A stretch of 31,050 bases of DNA from a virus. The position numbers and the translations under genes were made by a program. The notes under the pieces are model-generated. The model made no database searches. It had not been told where the DNA came from and saw only the letters and a program-made list of their open reading frames with translations. How positions within the stretch are numbered: the stretch's first letter is position 1; each line of letters opens with the position of its first letter. This document shows, in pieces, positions 5,281 to 11,469 of this stretch. The stretch spans positions 1-31,050 of IMG/VR virus record IMGVR_UViG_3300045120_000380, one strand, 5' to 3'.

Positions 5281-5943
5281 TCAGCCTCGGAATATCCGCG
5301 GGTCGTTGGGATTCGTGTACGGCGTCCAGGTCGCGCCCCGCGCGTTGCCGGTGGTCGGTTGGTAATAGCCGAGATTCGGCGCCCCAGCTCTGCGCTTCAA
5401 TGGGAAGCGGGCGTCTGAGCCTATGCCGCCCTGGCCAGCAGGCGTAGCCAATGGGCCCGTGGGCGTCGGGGTGATGGGCGCGTTAGCCCGCGTCAAGCCA
5501 TAAGGATCGATCGGCGCAGCGCTCGGCGAACCAGGAGGCGCAGACATCCCCGCCCCCGTGGATGTGAGCCAGTTGAAGGGCGGCGGAGGAGGGGGGGGCG
5601 TCAGGCCATAAGGGTCGATCGGCGCATTGGCGCGCGTCAGGCCATAGGGGTCAGTCGGCGCTGGCGCGAGACGTCGCGGCCCTTCGTTCGCGGGAGGAAC
5701 ACGCCAAGGCACGGGGCCGGCTGGCGGCGGCGCTACAACTTGCGCCCCCTCGTTGGCAGGAGGCACGCGCCAAGACTCAGTCGGCGCATAGACGCCGCCG
5801 CTCGGCCTGGCCCCGCCAGGTCCGGGCCCAACATTTGGCGGCGTCTGCGTGGGGTCGGGCAAAAAGCCATTCACCGGCCCGACATTGCCCGCCCCTGGCC
5901 CCAGAGACTGCAGCCATGCCCAGAGATCGCCAGGGCCGGGCAT
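5281..5943 (-). CDS. Pro/Gly-rich repetitive protein
   Basis: 220 residues, dominated by Pro, Gly and Ala. Two internal repeats are visible: WRVPPANEG occurs twice (about residues 58 and 80) and DPYGLTRANAPI occurs twice, with DPYGLT a third time between them. The N-terminus (MPGPGDLWAWLQSLGPGAG) and the C-terminus (YYQPTTGNARGATWTPYTNP) are the only parts that look folded. Low-complexity linkers of this kind occur in ejection and virion proteins of podovirus-like phages. No enzyme motif. It is followed 2 bp later by the Ig-like gene. Confidence 0.6.
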   Translation of the reverse strand: MPGPGDLWAWLQSLGPGAGNVGPVNGFLPDPTQTPPNVGPGPGGARPSGGVYAPTESWRVPPANEGAQVVAPPPAGPVPWRVPPANEGPRRLAPAPTDPYGLTRANAPIDPYGLTPPPPPPPFNWLTSTGAGMSAPPGSPSAAPIDPYGLTRANAPITPTPTGPLATPAGQGGIGSDARFPLKRRAGAPNLGYYQPTTGNARGATWTPYTNPNDPRIFRG

Positions 5944-6360
5944 TTAGCGCGGCGCGGCTGGATGCTGGGCTGCGCGGGCCGCAGGCGTCGAATTGCCCCG
6001 CGCCTCGTACTCCTCGACCGAACGATGCGCGACGCCCGGCACTACCTTCGGCTTTTCGTCGGGATCGCGCTCGTCGTGCTCAGCCTTCCAGGCGTCAATG
6101 CCCTCGGCCTGCATCGCTTCCGAACGCTCGCGCTGTTCGTCGGCGATTGTCCTCGCCGGCGGCTCAAGCTTGCGATCGCGCGCGCCGCGCTCAGCAAGTT
6201 CAAGCTTCGCTTCTTGGGGGTCCTTCGAGAACGCCTCGGGGGCATGGGCCGCGGCCGGCGGGTGAGGCTCGGGCGGCTTGGGCGGAGCAGGCGGTGGATT
6301 CGACGGCGGCTTCGGAGCGGCCGCGGGCGGCTGGTGTGGCCGGGGCGGTGGATTCACCAT
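5944..6360 (-). CDS. Proline-rich, then charged, hypothetical protein
   Basis: 138 residues from ATG at 6360, chosen because GGGAGAG lies 7-8 nt upstream on the minus strand. A longer frame to 6405 lacks such a site. Residues 1-40 are almost only Pro, Ala and Lys (NPPPRPHQPPAAAPKPPSNP). Residues 45-120 are highly charged helix (DPQEAKLELAERGARDRKLE, then ERSEAMQAEGIDAWKAEHDE). The tail is Ala/Pro-rich. Probably largely extended or helical; function unknown. It precedes the repetitive protein with no gap. Confidence 0.55.
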   Translation of the reverse strand: MVNPPPRPHQPPAAAPKPPSNPPPAPPKPPEPHPPAAAHAPEAFSKDPQEAKLELAERGARDRKLEPPARTIADEQRERSEAMQAEGIDAWKAEHDERDPDEKPKVVPGVAHRSVEEYEARGNSTPAARAAQHPAAPR

Positions 6361-6420
6361 GGAACTCTCCCTGATTTGGGGGCTTCGTCGTTGAGCATAC
6401 ACCATTACTGGGCGTCCGTC

Positions 6421-6975
6421 TCAGGCGGTTTCGTCAAACTCGACGGGTTCCTCGCGCATGCCGTCGAGATATTTTTCCATCACCTGGGTGCTGACCGTGG
6501 GCGGACTGCGGGCGTAGTCGGCGGCGAGCCTCTCAAGCCGGTCCTCAGCCTGCGGCGCCGTCATGTTGCGCCATGTCGGAGCGCGCTGTTCTTTCAGTTC
6601 GTGCTCGGCCACAATTGCACGCAACATGTCGGCGAGCTGCTTGCGGCGCTCAGGTGAGATTGGCGGCGATGGCGTCGTCGCCAATGGAGCCGGCGGAGCA
6701 CTGGCGTCAAACCCAACTGGCCATTCGGTTGGAACCGTGAGTTTTTCGAGGGTCCCAAACGCTGCGGCCTTCTTGCCGCGAGGAGTGGTCTGGTCGTCGA
6801 GCCAAGCAAAATAGGCTATCCAAGCCCGCCATTGCTGCGGCGTTTTGTGCCTGTCCGCCACGAACCACTCGCCGCCGTGAGCTGCGACATGCGCCCTGGC
6901 GAGCTCGTAAAACCCGCGCGGCTCAGATTTCCCTGCGGTTGGAAAAGCGCCAGCCGTTGATTTTATCTTGCCCAT
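6421..6975 (-). CDS. Hypothetical protein next to DUF1376 replication gene
   Basis: 184 residues. The N-terminal half holds an aromatic helical segment (GGEWFVADRHKTPQQWRAWI, then AYFAWLDDQTTPRGK). The C-terminal half is helical and charged (SPERRKQLADMLRAIVAEHE). The ATG overlaps the end of the DUF1376 gene by 13 bp. This place, directly after a DUF1376 replication protein, is often taken by a replication accessory such as a helicase loader, but no Walker A motif is present, so that role is not supported by sequence. Confidence 0.6.
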   Translation of the reverse strand: MGKIKSTAGAFPTAGKSEPRGFYELARAHVAAHGGEWFVADRHKTPQQWRAWIAYFAWLDDQTTPRGKKAAAFGTLEKLTVPTEWPVGFDASAPPAPLATTPSPPISPERRKQLADMLRAIVAEHELKEQRAPTWRNMTAPQAEDRLERLAADYARSPPTVSTQVMEKYLDGMREEPVEFDETA

Positions 6976-7799
6976 TGTCGAGCCTGCGGTTTTGGGGGTT
7001 GAAAATCGAACGAGCCTTCAATCATGTCGGTCATGAAACCCTCCCGCATCAGCTGGTCGAACTTCAGCGGGGCCTTCGGAGAACCCTTGGCAAAAAATGA
7101 CTGCGAGCATTTGTTGAGAAGAAACCGAAAGGCCTCCTCCGGCGTGCCGTGGCCAAATTCCATCAGATCGGCAATTCGGCGTCGGCAGGCGATTGCCCGT
7201 TGATCCGTCAGCCTTCGGACGGGTTTGGAGCCGTGCTGAACGGCCCAATCGTTCCAGATGTCGCTGATCTGGTCGAGCAGCTTCAAGTCGCTGGCAGTTC
7301 GTGCAGTTTTCTTGCTTTCCGGCTTGTTTTCCGGCGGCGCTGCGCCGGCATCGGCGGCCGAGCCGGCCGATGACGAGCCTGCGATAGCAGGCTTATTAGA
7401 TTCTGAACGAAGTGAAGAATCTATAATAGTAGGTGTAGGTGTAGGTGCGAGTTGATGCTCGGCCCTTTCGTTGATTTTATTGCGTTTTTTGGCTCCGTTT
7501 AAGCGTTTTACCTCGCGAACTTTGAAGAGGTAAAACCACTCTTTACTCAATCTTTTTTGCGTCCAACCCCTTTCGGTTCGGGTCCAGAAACCCATTACGT
7601 CAGACCGAATTGCGGCCCACCGGCCGCCGCTGACTCGCGCCATCCTGGCGAGTATCCGGTCGTCGTCTGGCAGCTGCGCGCCCCTGAGCCACGCATGGCC
7701 GAGCAGGTAAAGATAGGCCTTGGCGACCTCTCCCGATACATGCTCAGTGTCGGCAAAAAACTCCGCCCAGAACATTGGCATGGAGTGCAACTCGCTCAT
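6963..7799 (-). CDS. DUF1376 (YdaU-like) replication protein
   Basis: 278 residues from ATG at 7799, whose ATGA overlaps the upstream stop. Residues 5-95 match the DUF1376 winged-helix pattern: MPMFWAEFFADTEHVS, then YLYLLGHAWLRGAQLPDDDR and LARMARVSGGRW. A basic segment (KVREVKRLNGAKKRNKINER) is followed by an Ala/Ser/Pro linker (about residues 120-165) and a C-terminal helical domain (LLDQISDIWNDWAVQHGSKP onward). DUF1376 proteins are replication-initiation-type phage proteins. Position in an operon with a VRR-NUC nuclease supports an early replication role. Confidence 0.75.
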   Translation of the reverse strand: MSELHSMPMFWAEFFADTEHVSGEVAKAYLYLLGHAWLRGAQLPDDDRILARMARVSGGRWAAIRSDVMGFWTRTERGWTQKRLSKEWFYLFKVREVKRLNGAKKRNKINERAEHQLAPTPTPTIIDSSLRSESNKPAIAGSSSAGSAADAGAAPPENKPESKKTARTASDLKLLDQISDIWNDWAVQHGSKPVRRLTDQRAIACRRRIADLMEFGHGTPEEAFRFLLNKCSQSFFAKGSPKAPLKFDQLMREGFMTDMIEGSFDFQPPKPQARQWAR

Positions 7800-8200
7800 A
7801 CCGCGCGTGCTTCGCGCGTCTCGATCCCCCACTCGCGGAACGCCATCCGCACGTCCTGGACGCTGCGCACGATCGCGGCGTCAATCCCCAGCGCGACAAG
7901 CTGATGGAACATTTCCCGCTGCTCGGCGCTAAGGCCGCCGTCGGGCGCTTTGACCTCAAGGAAGAATACCTTGCCGACAGGAGCGAGAACCGCGAGGTCC
8001 GGTATGCCGGCCAATACGCCAGTCCAGCGTAAGCGGGCCGCTTCAGCTTTGCCGCGCAGCCCGCCGTTCGGAATTGCGAACACCACGACCTGGGGGGCGC
8101 ACCAGCGGATCCACTCGACTACTGCAGCCTGAATGCGCGCCTCGGCGTTGCCGTCACGGCGACGCTCGACCGGCTGAGGCTTGAGCGCTGCCTGGCTCAT
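7796..8200 (-). CDS. VRR-NUC domain nuclease
   Basis: 134 residues from ATG at 8200, overlapping the upstream stop by 4 bp. The VRR-NUC signature (PD-(D/E)xK superfamily) is complete: a helical start with E20 and Q24, IPNGG at 43-47, GIPDLAVL at 65-72 with the catalytic Asp, LEVKAP at 81-86 with Glu and Lys, then GGLSAEQREM. Stand-alone phage VRR-NUC proteins are thought to cut branched or replication-intermediate DNA in place of RusA-type resolvases. Context between an XRE regulator and a replication protein agrees. Length is typical for the family. Confidence 0.88.
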   Translation of the reverse strand: MSQAALKPQPVERRRDGNAEARIQAAVVEWIRWCAPQVVVFAIPNGGLRGKAEAARLRWTGVLAGIPDLAVLAPVGKVFFLEVKAPDGGLSAEQREMFHQLVALGIDAAIVRSVQDVRMAFREWGIETREARAV

Positions 8201-8460
8201 GGCAGATCCCACACCGCACGCGCTCGCGCAAACGACGCCTCGTTAAGGCTCTCGAAGCGCTTTTCGTCCGCAGCCCAGATTTTGGAGCCGGGGGCCTTGA
8301 GCGCCTTCGTCCAGCGCATCATCAGATCCCACGACGGATTGCGGGTCCCGCTCTCGACATGGTGGATGTGAGTGCGATTGACGCCAATCAAGGCGCCAAG
8401 CGCCGCCCTGGACAGTCCAGCCCGTTCACGCGCGGCAATGAGTTCGTCGCGCCGGGTCAT
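8197..8460 (-). CDS. XRE-family regulator
   Basis: 87 residues from ATG at 8460 (MTRRDELIAARERAGLSRAA). The HTH is clear: LSRAALGALIGVNRTHIHHV, then ESGTRNPSWDLMMRW, with recognition helix at RTHIHHVE. The C-terminal 25 residues are helical and unassigned. It is the first gene of the minus-strand replication operon and diverges from another XRE gene at 8502 across only 41 bp, so the two probably share a control region. It may regulate its own operon. Confidence 0.75.
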   Translation of the reverse strand: MTRRDELIAARERAGLSRAALGALIGVNRTHIHHVESGTRNPSWDLMMRWTKALKAPGSKIWAADEKRFESLNEASFARARAVWDLP

Positions 8461-8501
8461 GCAGGTTGACCCTGAAGGCCGGCGCTCATTATGTCTACTG
8501 G

Positions 8502-8732
8502 ATGGAGACAATTCCCGAGCCAAGGCTGTATCTCATGAGATGGCGTCACCGACGAGAGTTGACTCGGAAGCAGCTCAGTATGCTCACGGGGATCAGCGAG
8601 AGCGCTATCTGCAGGTACGAGTCCGGCGAGCGGCGCGTGCATATCGGGGTTCTGGTCAAGCTCGCTGCGGCGCTGGGCGTGCGCCCGGGAGCGCTTTTTG
8701 CGCCCCCAAAGCCGCCAAAGCTTAAGGCGTGA
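8502..8732 (+). CDS. XRE-family regulator
   Basis: 76 residues from ATG at 8502 (METIPEPRLYLMRWRHRREL). The HTH core is TRKQLSMLTGISESAICRYE, then SGERRVHIGVLVKLAAALGV. The C-terminus is Pro/Lys-rich. An alternative TTG at 8466 would add a short unconvincing extension. It is an isolated plus-strand gene between two minus-strand XRE genes, converging with the one ending at 8738 only 5 bp away. Confidence 0.75.
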   Translation: METIPEPRLYLMRWRHRRELTRKQLSMLTGISESAICRYESGERRVHIGVLVKLAAALGVRPGALFAPPKPPKLKA

Positions 8733-8737
8733 CGAGT

Positions 8738-8947
8738 TCATGCCGCAGCCTCCCCATGGGGAGGAACGAAATCGTCGAGCGAAGAAACCTCGTTGTTCGT
8801 CGCGCGTGCGATTCGCTGCATGAGAGCAAGGTTCGGAACTCGCTCGCCCTTCAAAATCCGCGTGATAGTCGACGGAGGAGCGGCGATCTGCTCTGCAAGC
8901 TTGCTCGCGGTAATTGCCTCGCGCTTGAGATACGCTGCTAGCTTCAT
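8738..8947 (-). CDS. Cro-like XRE regulator of the switch
   Basis: 69 residues from ATG at 8947 (MKLAAYLKREAITASKLAEQ). The HTH reads ITASKLAEQIAAPPSTITRI, then LKGERVPNLALMQRIARAT. It has Cro-like size with no extra domain. It diverges from the repressor gene at 9041 across 93 bp with four palindromic operators, the arrangement of a cro/cI lysis-lysogeny switch. Which protein acts as Cro and which as CI is an inference from size and direction. Confidence 0.72.
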   Translation of the reverse strand: MKLAAYLKREAITASKLAEQIAAPPSTITRILKGERVPNLALMQRIARATNNEVSSLDDFVPPHGEAAA

Positions 8948-8957
8948 GACAGTCAGC

Positions 8958-9047
8958 TTGCCATAGGGCAAGTCAGGCGTCAACGCGTTTATTGCCGTAC
9001 GGCTTTTGCATATGGGCAAATCTTTGCTACAGCTTGCCCTGTGGCAA
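8958..9047. promoter_or_regulatory. Four operators TTGCC-N4-GGCAA in switch region
   Basis: Inverted repeats with 5-bp arms and 4-nt spacer lie at 8958-8971 (TTGCCATAGGGCAA, perfect arms), 8992-9005 (TTGCCGTACGGCTT, one arm imperfect), 9006-9019 (TTGCATATGGGCAA) and 9034-9047 (TTGCCCTGTGGCAA). The second and third are directly adjacent. The last overlaps the GTG start of the repressor gene, so repressor binding would block its own gene. The minus-strand Cro-like gene starts 11 bp from the first site. Confidence 0.75.
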
Positions 9048-9370
9048 ATCTTGCTATCAAACGAGCCCGCGAAGCCATTGGCATCAACCAAGACGAACTG
9101 GCTGATGATGTGGGCCTGTCGACGTCGCAGATCTCGCGGTTTGAAACTGGCGAGCGTTCGCCTCGCGCTATAGATGTTGTCGCCATAGCGCGAAGGCTCA
9201 AAGTGACCATCGATGAACTGATGGAGCCTTATTTACAAGAAGGCGACAAGGAGCTTCTTCCGCAAGATACGGAAGTCGTAAAGCTTTTTCGTCGGGCGAG
9301 CCCTGAGAAGCAGCTCATCGTCAAGACCATCCTGAGCACGGCTACGGACGGTGAGCAAGCAAGGAACTAG
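9041..9370 (+). CDS. CI-like XRE repressor
   Basis: 109 residues from GTG at 9041 (MANLAIKRAREAIGINQDEL). The HTH core is NQDELADDVGLSTSQISRFE, then TGERSPRAIDVVAIA. The C-terminal 45 residues (about 65-109) are helical (EVVKLFRRASPEKQLIVKTI) and probably mediate oligomerisation. No S24 peptidase domain with Ser-Lys dyad is present, so induction by RecA-stimulated self-cleavage is not expected. No ribosome-binding site precedes the GTG, and a weak promoter (TTGCAT 9006-9011, TACAGC 9028-9033) would start RNA at or next to it, so the message may be leaderless. Confidence 0.78.
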   Translation: MANLAIKRAREAIGINQDELADDVGLSTSQISRFETGERSPRAIDVVAIARRLKVTIDELMEPYLQEGDKELLPQDTEVVKLFRRASPEKQLIVKTILSTATDGEQARN

Positions 9371-9387
9371 GGTAGCCCTAGTTCCTT
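9361..9387. terminator. Perfect 12-bp hairpin over both convergent stops
   Basis: AAGGAACTAGGG (9361-9372), loop TAG, CCCTAGTTCCTT (9376-9387). The CTAG of the left arm supplies the TAG stop of the repressor gene on the plus strand and, read on the minus strand, the TAG stop of the convergent gene. There is no clear T-run after either side, so it is a likely bidirectional terminator or RNA-stabilising stem, not a canonical intrinsic terminator. Confidence 0.65.
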
Positions 9388-9552
9388 AGCTCTCTTCCGA
9401 GCCCAAGCCATTTCCTCGTCCGAGGGACCCCTCGCCCGCGCGTGATCGACGCCGACGGGCACATATAGCCGCGCAGGCTTCTCCTCTCCTCGTGCGACCG
9501 CTATCGCCTCACGAAGACCAGCGGCGATTTTGTCTCGAACATTTTTCGTCAT
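9367..9552 (-). CDS. Small antitoxin-like or regulatory protein
   Basis: 61 residues from ATG at 9552 (MTKNVRDKIAAGLREAIAVA, then RGEEKPARLYVPVGVDHARA). The KIAAGLxEAIxxARGE pattern followed by a short extended segment resembles the N-termini of antitoxin-type regulators found next to addiction toxins, but no toxin is adjacent. It is divergent from the gene at 9614, with two repressor operators between, so it is probably controlled by the lysogeny repressor. It converges with the repressor gene, sharing overlapping stops. Confidence 0.6.
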   Translation of the reverse strand: MTKNVRDKIAAGLREAIAVARGEEKPARLYVPVGVDHARARGPSDEEMAWARKRAKELGLP

Positions 9553-9558
9553 TATAAT
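9530..9558 (+). promoter_or_regulatory. Early promoter TTGTCT-N17-TATAAT
   Basis: TTGTCT at 9530-9535 and a perfect TATAAT at 9553-9558, exactly 17 nt apart. Transcription would start near 9565, inside the operator at 9558-9571, so repressor would shut it. It is well placed to drive the long early operon from 9614. Confidence 0.7.
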
Positions 9559-9604
9559 TGCCATATGGCATTTTGTCCTTGCATCCGCAATTGCCGTATG
9601 GCAA
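9558..9604. promoter_or_regulatory. Two operators TTGCC-N4-GGCAA at the early promoter
   Basis: TTGCCATATGGCAT at 9558-9571 and TTGCCGTATGGCAA at 9591-9604 share arms and spacer with the four switch operators. The first overlaps the -10 end and start point of the promoter at 9530-9558; the second lies in the leader 10 nt before the ATG at 9614. Confidence 0.75.
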
Positions 9605-9613
9605 GCTAGCTTC

Positions 9614-9928
9614 ATGACCACGAAGCAGCCCACCTCCACCATGACCCGCTTCCGCATCTGGTGGGAGGCGATGGACGCCGTACTGGAGCGGCGCGGCGAG
9701 CCTCCGCTCAGCTTCGAGGAGGCGCAGCGCTGGTTCTATTGCGAGATCGAGCCAGAAGACGTTCCCACATTCCCCTCCGCCGCAGTGCACCACGCAGCTC
9801 CGCGCCGCGCTGCTGCGCCACGCAACGCAGCTCAACGCAACGACCCACCCAAGGACGACGTCCCTTGGGACGATAGATTTTACGAAGAAAAATTGCCCAG
9901 AGGGTGGAGGCCAGATGAGCAAAGCTGA
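9614..9928 (+). CDS. First early-operon protein, contains repeat-derived linker
   Basis: 104 residues from ATG at 9614. Residues 10-50 look folded (TRFRIWWEAMDAVLERRGEP, then PLSFEEAQRWFYCEIEPED). Residues about 57-76 (AAVHHAAPRRAAAPRNAAQR) are an Ala/Arg/Pro linker encoded by a stretch of the same CGCNN pentamers that fill intergenic gaps further on. The C-terminus (DDVPWDDRFYEEKLPRGWRP) is normal again. It is the first gene after the operator-controlled promoter. Family and function are not recognised. Confidence 0.65.
   Translation: MTTKQPTSTMTRFRIWWEAMDAVLERRGEPPLSFEEAQRWFYCEIEPEDVPTFPSAAVHHAAPRRAAAPRNAAQRNDPPKDDVPWDDRFYEEKLPRGWRPDEQS
9786..9842. repeat. CGCNN pentamer array R1, inside a coding region
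   Basis: About eleven degenerate five-base units, CGC followed by two variable bases (for example CGCAA CGCAG, CGCAA CGACC), with some phase slips. This stretch is translated as the Ala/Arg/Pro linker of the gene at 9614-9928. It is the shortest of six arrays in 9.8-16.6 kb. Confidence 0.6.
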
Positions 9929-9930
9929 CA

Positions 9931-9997
9931 CCGCAGCGCTCCGCCCCGCGCCACTTCGCTACACCCCGCTCCGCTACGCACCTCCCCGCAACGCAAT
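9931..9997. repeat. CGCNN pentamer array R2
   Basis: Units with five-base period read CAGCG CTCCG CCCCG and so on, equivalent to CGCNN in another phase. It lies between the stop at 9928 and the ATG at 10021. A frame with ATG at 9915 and a good ribosome-binding site (GGTGGAGG) runs through it into the next gene, so it may instead encode an Arg/Pro/Leu-rich N-terminal extension. Confidence 0.65.
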
Positions 9998-10020
9998 ATT
10001 TCACCAAAGTAGGACACTCA

Positions 10021-10514
10021 TGACACCGACTGTAGTCTTTCAGGCTGGCGCAGACGCCATTGCTCTTCATGAGCATCTAATCCTAACCCCCGTTGGAGCC
10101 GTCGCGACCTATGCCCGGCTTGGCGACGCTATTGGTAAGCCCGTCAACGGGTCATGCGGGGCGCTGCGAACCGCACGCCTGATCGCCCAGCGCGAGGATG
10201 GCGCGATCTTCTCCTGCATCAAAGGCGAAGGCCTCAAACGTCTCGACGACGAGGGGATCGTGGCGCTCGCCGGAGTGGAGACGCTATCCGTCCGGCGTCG
10301 CGCTCGCACGGTCGGTCGCAGGCTTGGGGCGGCCGTGTTCGAGAACCTCCGTGAGGCGAGCCGAATGCGCGCCATCGCCATCGCCTCGGTGCTCGCGGTT
10401 GTCAGCGATCTGACGCGCGAGAAATCGGTTTTGCGGGTAACGGCAGCAGCGTCTGGTCGCGCTGCGCAACTGCCGATCCGTGAAACTCTGCAAGCTCTTG
10501 GTTTGCAGATATGA
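10021..10514 (+). CDS. Hypothetical protein preceding first repeat-associated protein
   Basis: 164 residues from ATG at 10021 (MTPTVVFQAGADAIALHEHL). Residues 15-70 look like a winged-helix fold: TPVGAVATYARLGDAIGKPV, a turn, then ALRTARLIAQREDGAIFSCI and GEGLKRLDDEGIV. The second half is basic and helical (SVRRRARTVGRRLGAAVFEN). It may bind DNA or RNA. An upstream ATG at 9915 would add a repeat-encoded 35-residue extension. It is flanked by pentamer arrays R2 and R3. Confidence 0.7.
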
Positions 10515-10706
10515 CCGGCGCTTCGCGCCGCTGCGCATCGCAGCACGCCGCCGCTCTCCGCTGCGCCGCACGTCGCCCCGCTACGCGCCACATCACTTCG
10601 CAACTCTGCGCACCTCTTCGCAACGCAATGCCCTTACTATCTCAGCGCGCTGCAACGCACCGCTACGCAGCACTCCACTCCGCCGCGCCCCGCCTCGCAA
10701 CGCTTT
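10515..10706. repeat. CGCNN pentamer array R3
   Basis: About 38 degenerate units fill almost the whole gap between genes 10021-10514 and 10723-11292, for example CGCTT CGCGC CGCTG CGCAT. Phase is kept for long stretches, with slips around 10580 and an interruption near 10628-10645. All frames are open for long distances because the unit avoids stop codons, but the translations are not protein-like. Confidence 0.85.
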
Positions 10707-10722
10707 TTAGAGGGAGAAACAA

Positions 10723-11292
10723 TTGCCAAAGCTAGTTGAGGTCGATTTCGTCGGCATCTCGCCGTACAGCCAGTCGCGTAAGCACAACACCCCCAAGCTC
10801 GAAAAAGAGACCTGGGAGGACGCTGAGGCGCGCACCTGGCGCGAGAAGTGCACGGCCAACGAGAAAGGCGAGATCGTCATCCCGGCGATGGCGTTCAAGC
10901 AAGCCCTTGATGGCGTCGCCAAGCGGCTGGGCGATCAGATCCCCGGCAAGGGTAAGTCGACTTACACCAAACACTTCGTTGGCGGCGTCATCTGCGAGGA
11001 GGACGTCGTATTGCCGGGCTGCCGTAAGGACGACTGCCCCAGCATCACTATCTCCGCCAACTCCGACGGCGTGCGAGGTAGCGGCAAACGGGTTGATCGC
11101 ACCTTTCCCCAATGGCCCAAATGGAGCGGCAAGGCGAGGTTTGTCGTCATGGACGACACAGTGACGAGCGAGGTTTTCGAGCGGCACTTTCGCGAAGCCG
11201 GGCGGTTCATTGGCGTCGGGCGGTTCCGACCCGAAAAAGGAGGCCTCAACGGACGATTTCAGCCAACCAAGTTCCACTGGCAGGAGATTTAA
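10723..11292 (+). CDS. Repeat-associated protein A (possible RAMP/Cas7-like fold)
   Basis: 189 residues from TTG at 10723, chosen because GAGGGAGAAACAA gives a good ribosome-binding site and VEVDFVGISPYS continues as a first beta strand. Homologous to the protein at 15683-16282: both have a KW or DW site followed by an F-V-V/F-T-V strand, a D-x-x-(V/I)-(T/S) pattern and a shared motif, here IGVGRFRPEKGGLNGRF at 163-179, then HW. A glycine/arginine-rich loop near the C-terminus and a strand-rich N-terminus recall RAMP/Cas7-type RNA-binding folds, but this is inference. Arrays R3 and R4 flank it. It precedes the Erf gene. Confidence 0.75.
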   Translation: MPKLVEVDFVGISPYSQSRKHNTPKLEKETWEDAEARTWREKCTANEKGEIVIPAMAFKQALDGVAKRLGDQIPGKGKSTYTKHFVGGVICEEDVVLPGCRKDDCPSITISANSDGVRGSGKRVDRTFPQWPKWSGKARFVVMDDTVTSEVFERHFREAGRFIGVGRFRPEKGGLNGRFQPTKFHWQEI

Positions 11293-11295
11293 TGG

Positions 11296-11452
11296 CTCTT
11301 CGCACCGCCTCGCACTGCAACGCTCCACTCCGCTGCGCTGCGCCGCGCATCGCAATGCCTCGCACCGCAACGCACTTACCCATCGCCGCGCGGCGCCGCA
11401 CGGCGCAGCGCATTGCTACTCGGCGCGCCTCGCCGCAACGCAACGCCAATCC
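11296..11452. repeat. CGCNN pentamer array R4
   Basis: About 31 units in near-continuous phase directly after the TAA at 11290-11292, for example CTTCG CACCG CCTCG CACTG CAACG. It ends about 17 bp before the ATG of the Erf gene. With R3 it brackets the gene for protein A. Confidence 0.85.
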
Positions 11453-11469
11453 ATAAGAGACAAGACCCG

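Noticed and set aside
9551-9556. Minus-strand -10 TATAAT for the gene at 9552
   Set aside because: The hexamer overlaps the ATG itself, so transcription would begin inside the gene; the same bases fit much better as the plus-strand promoter.
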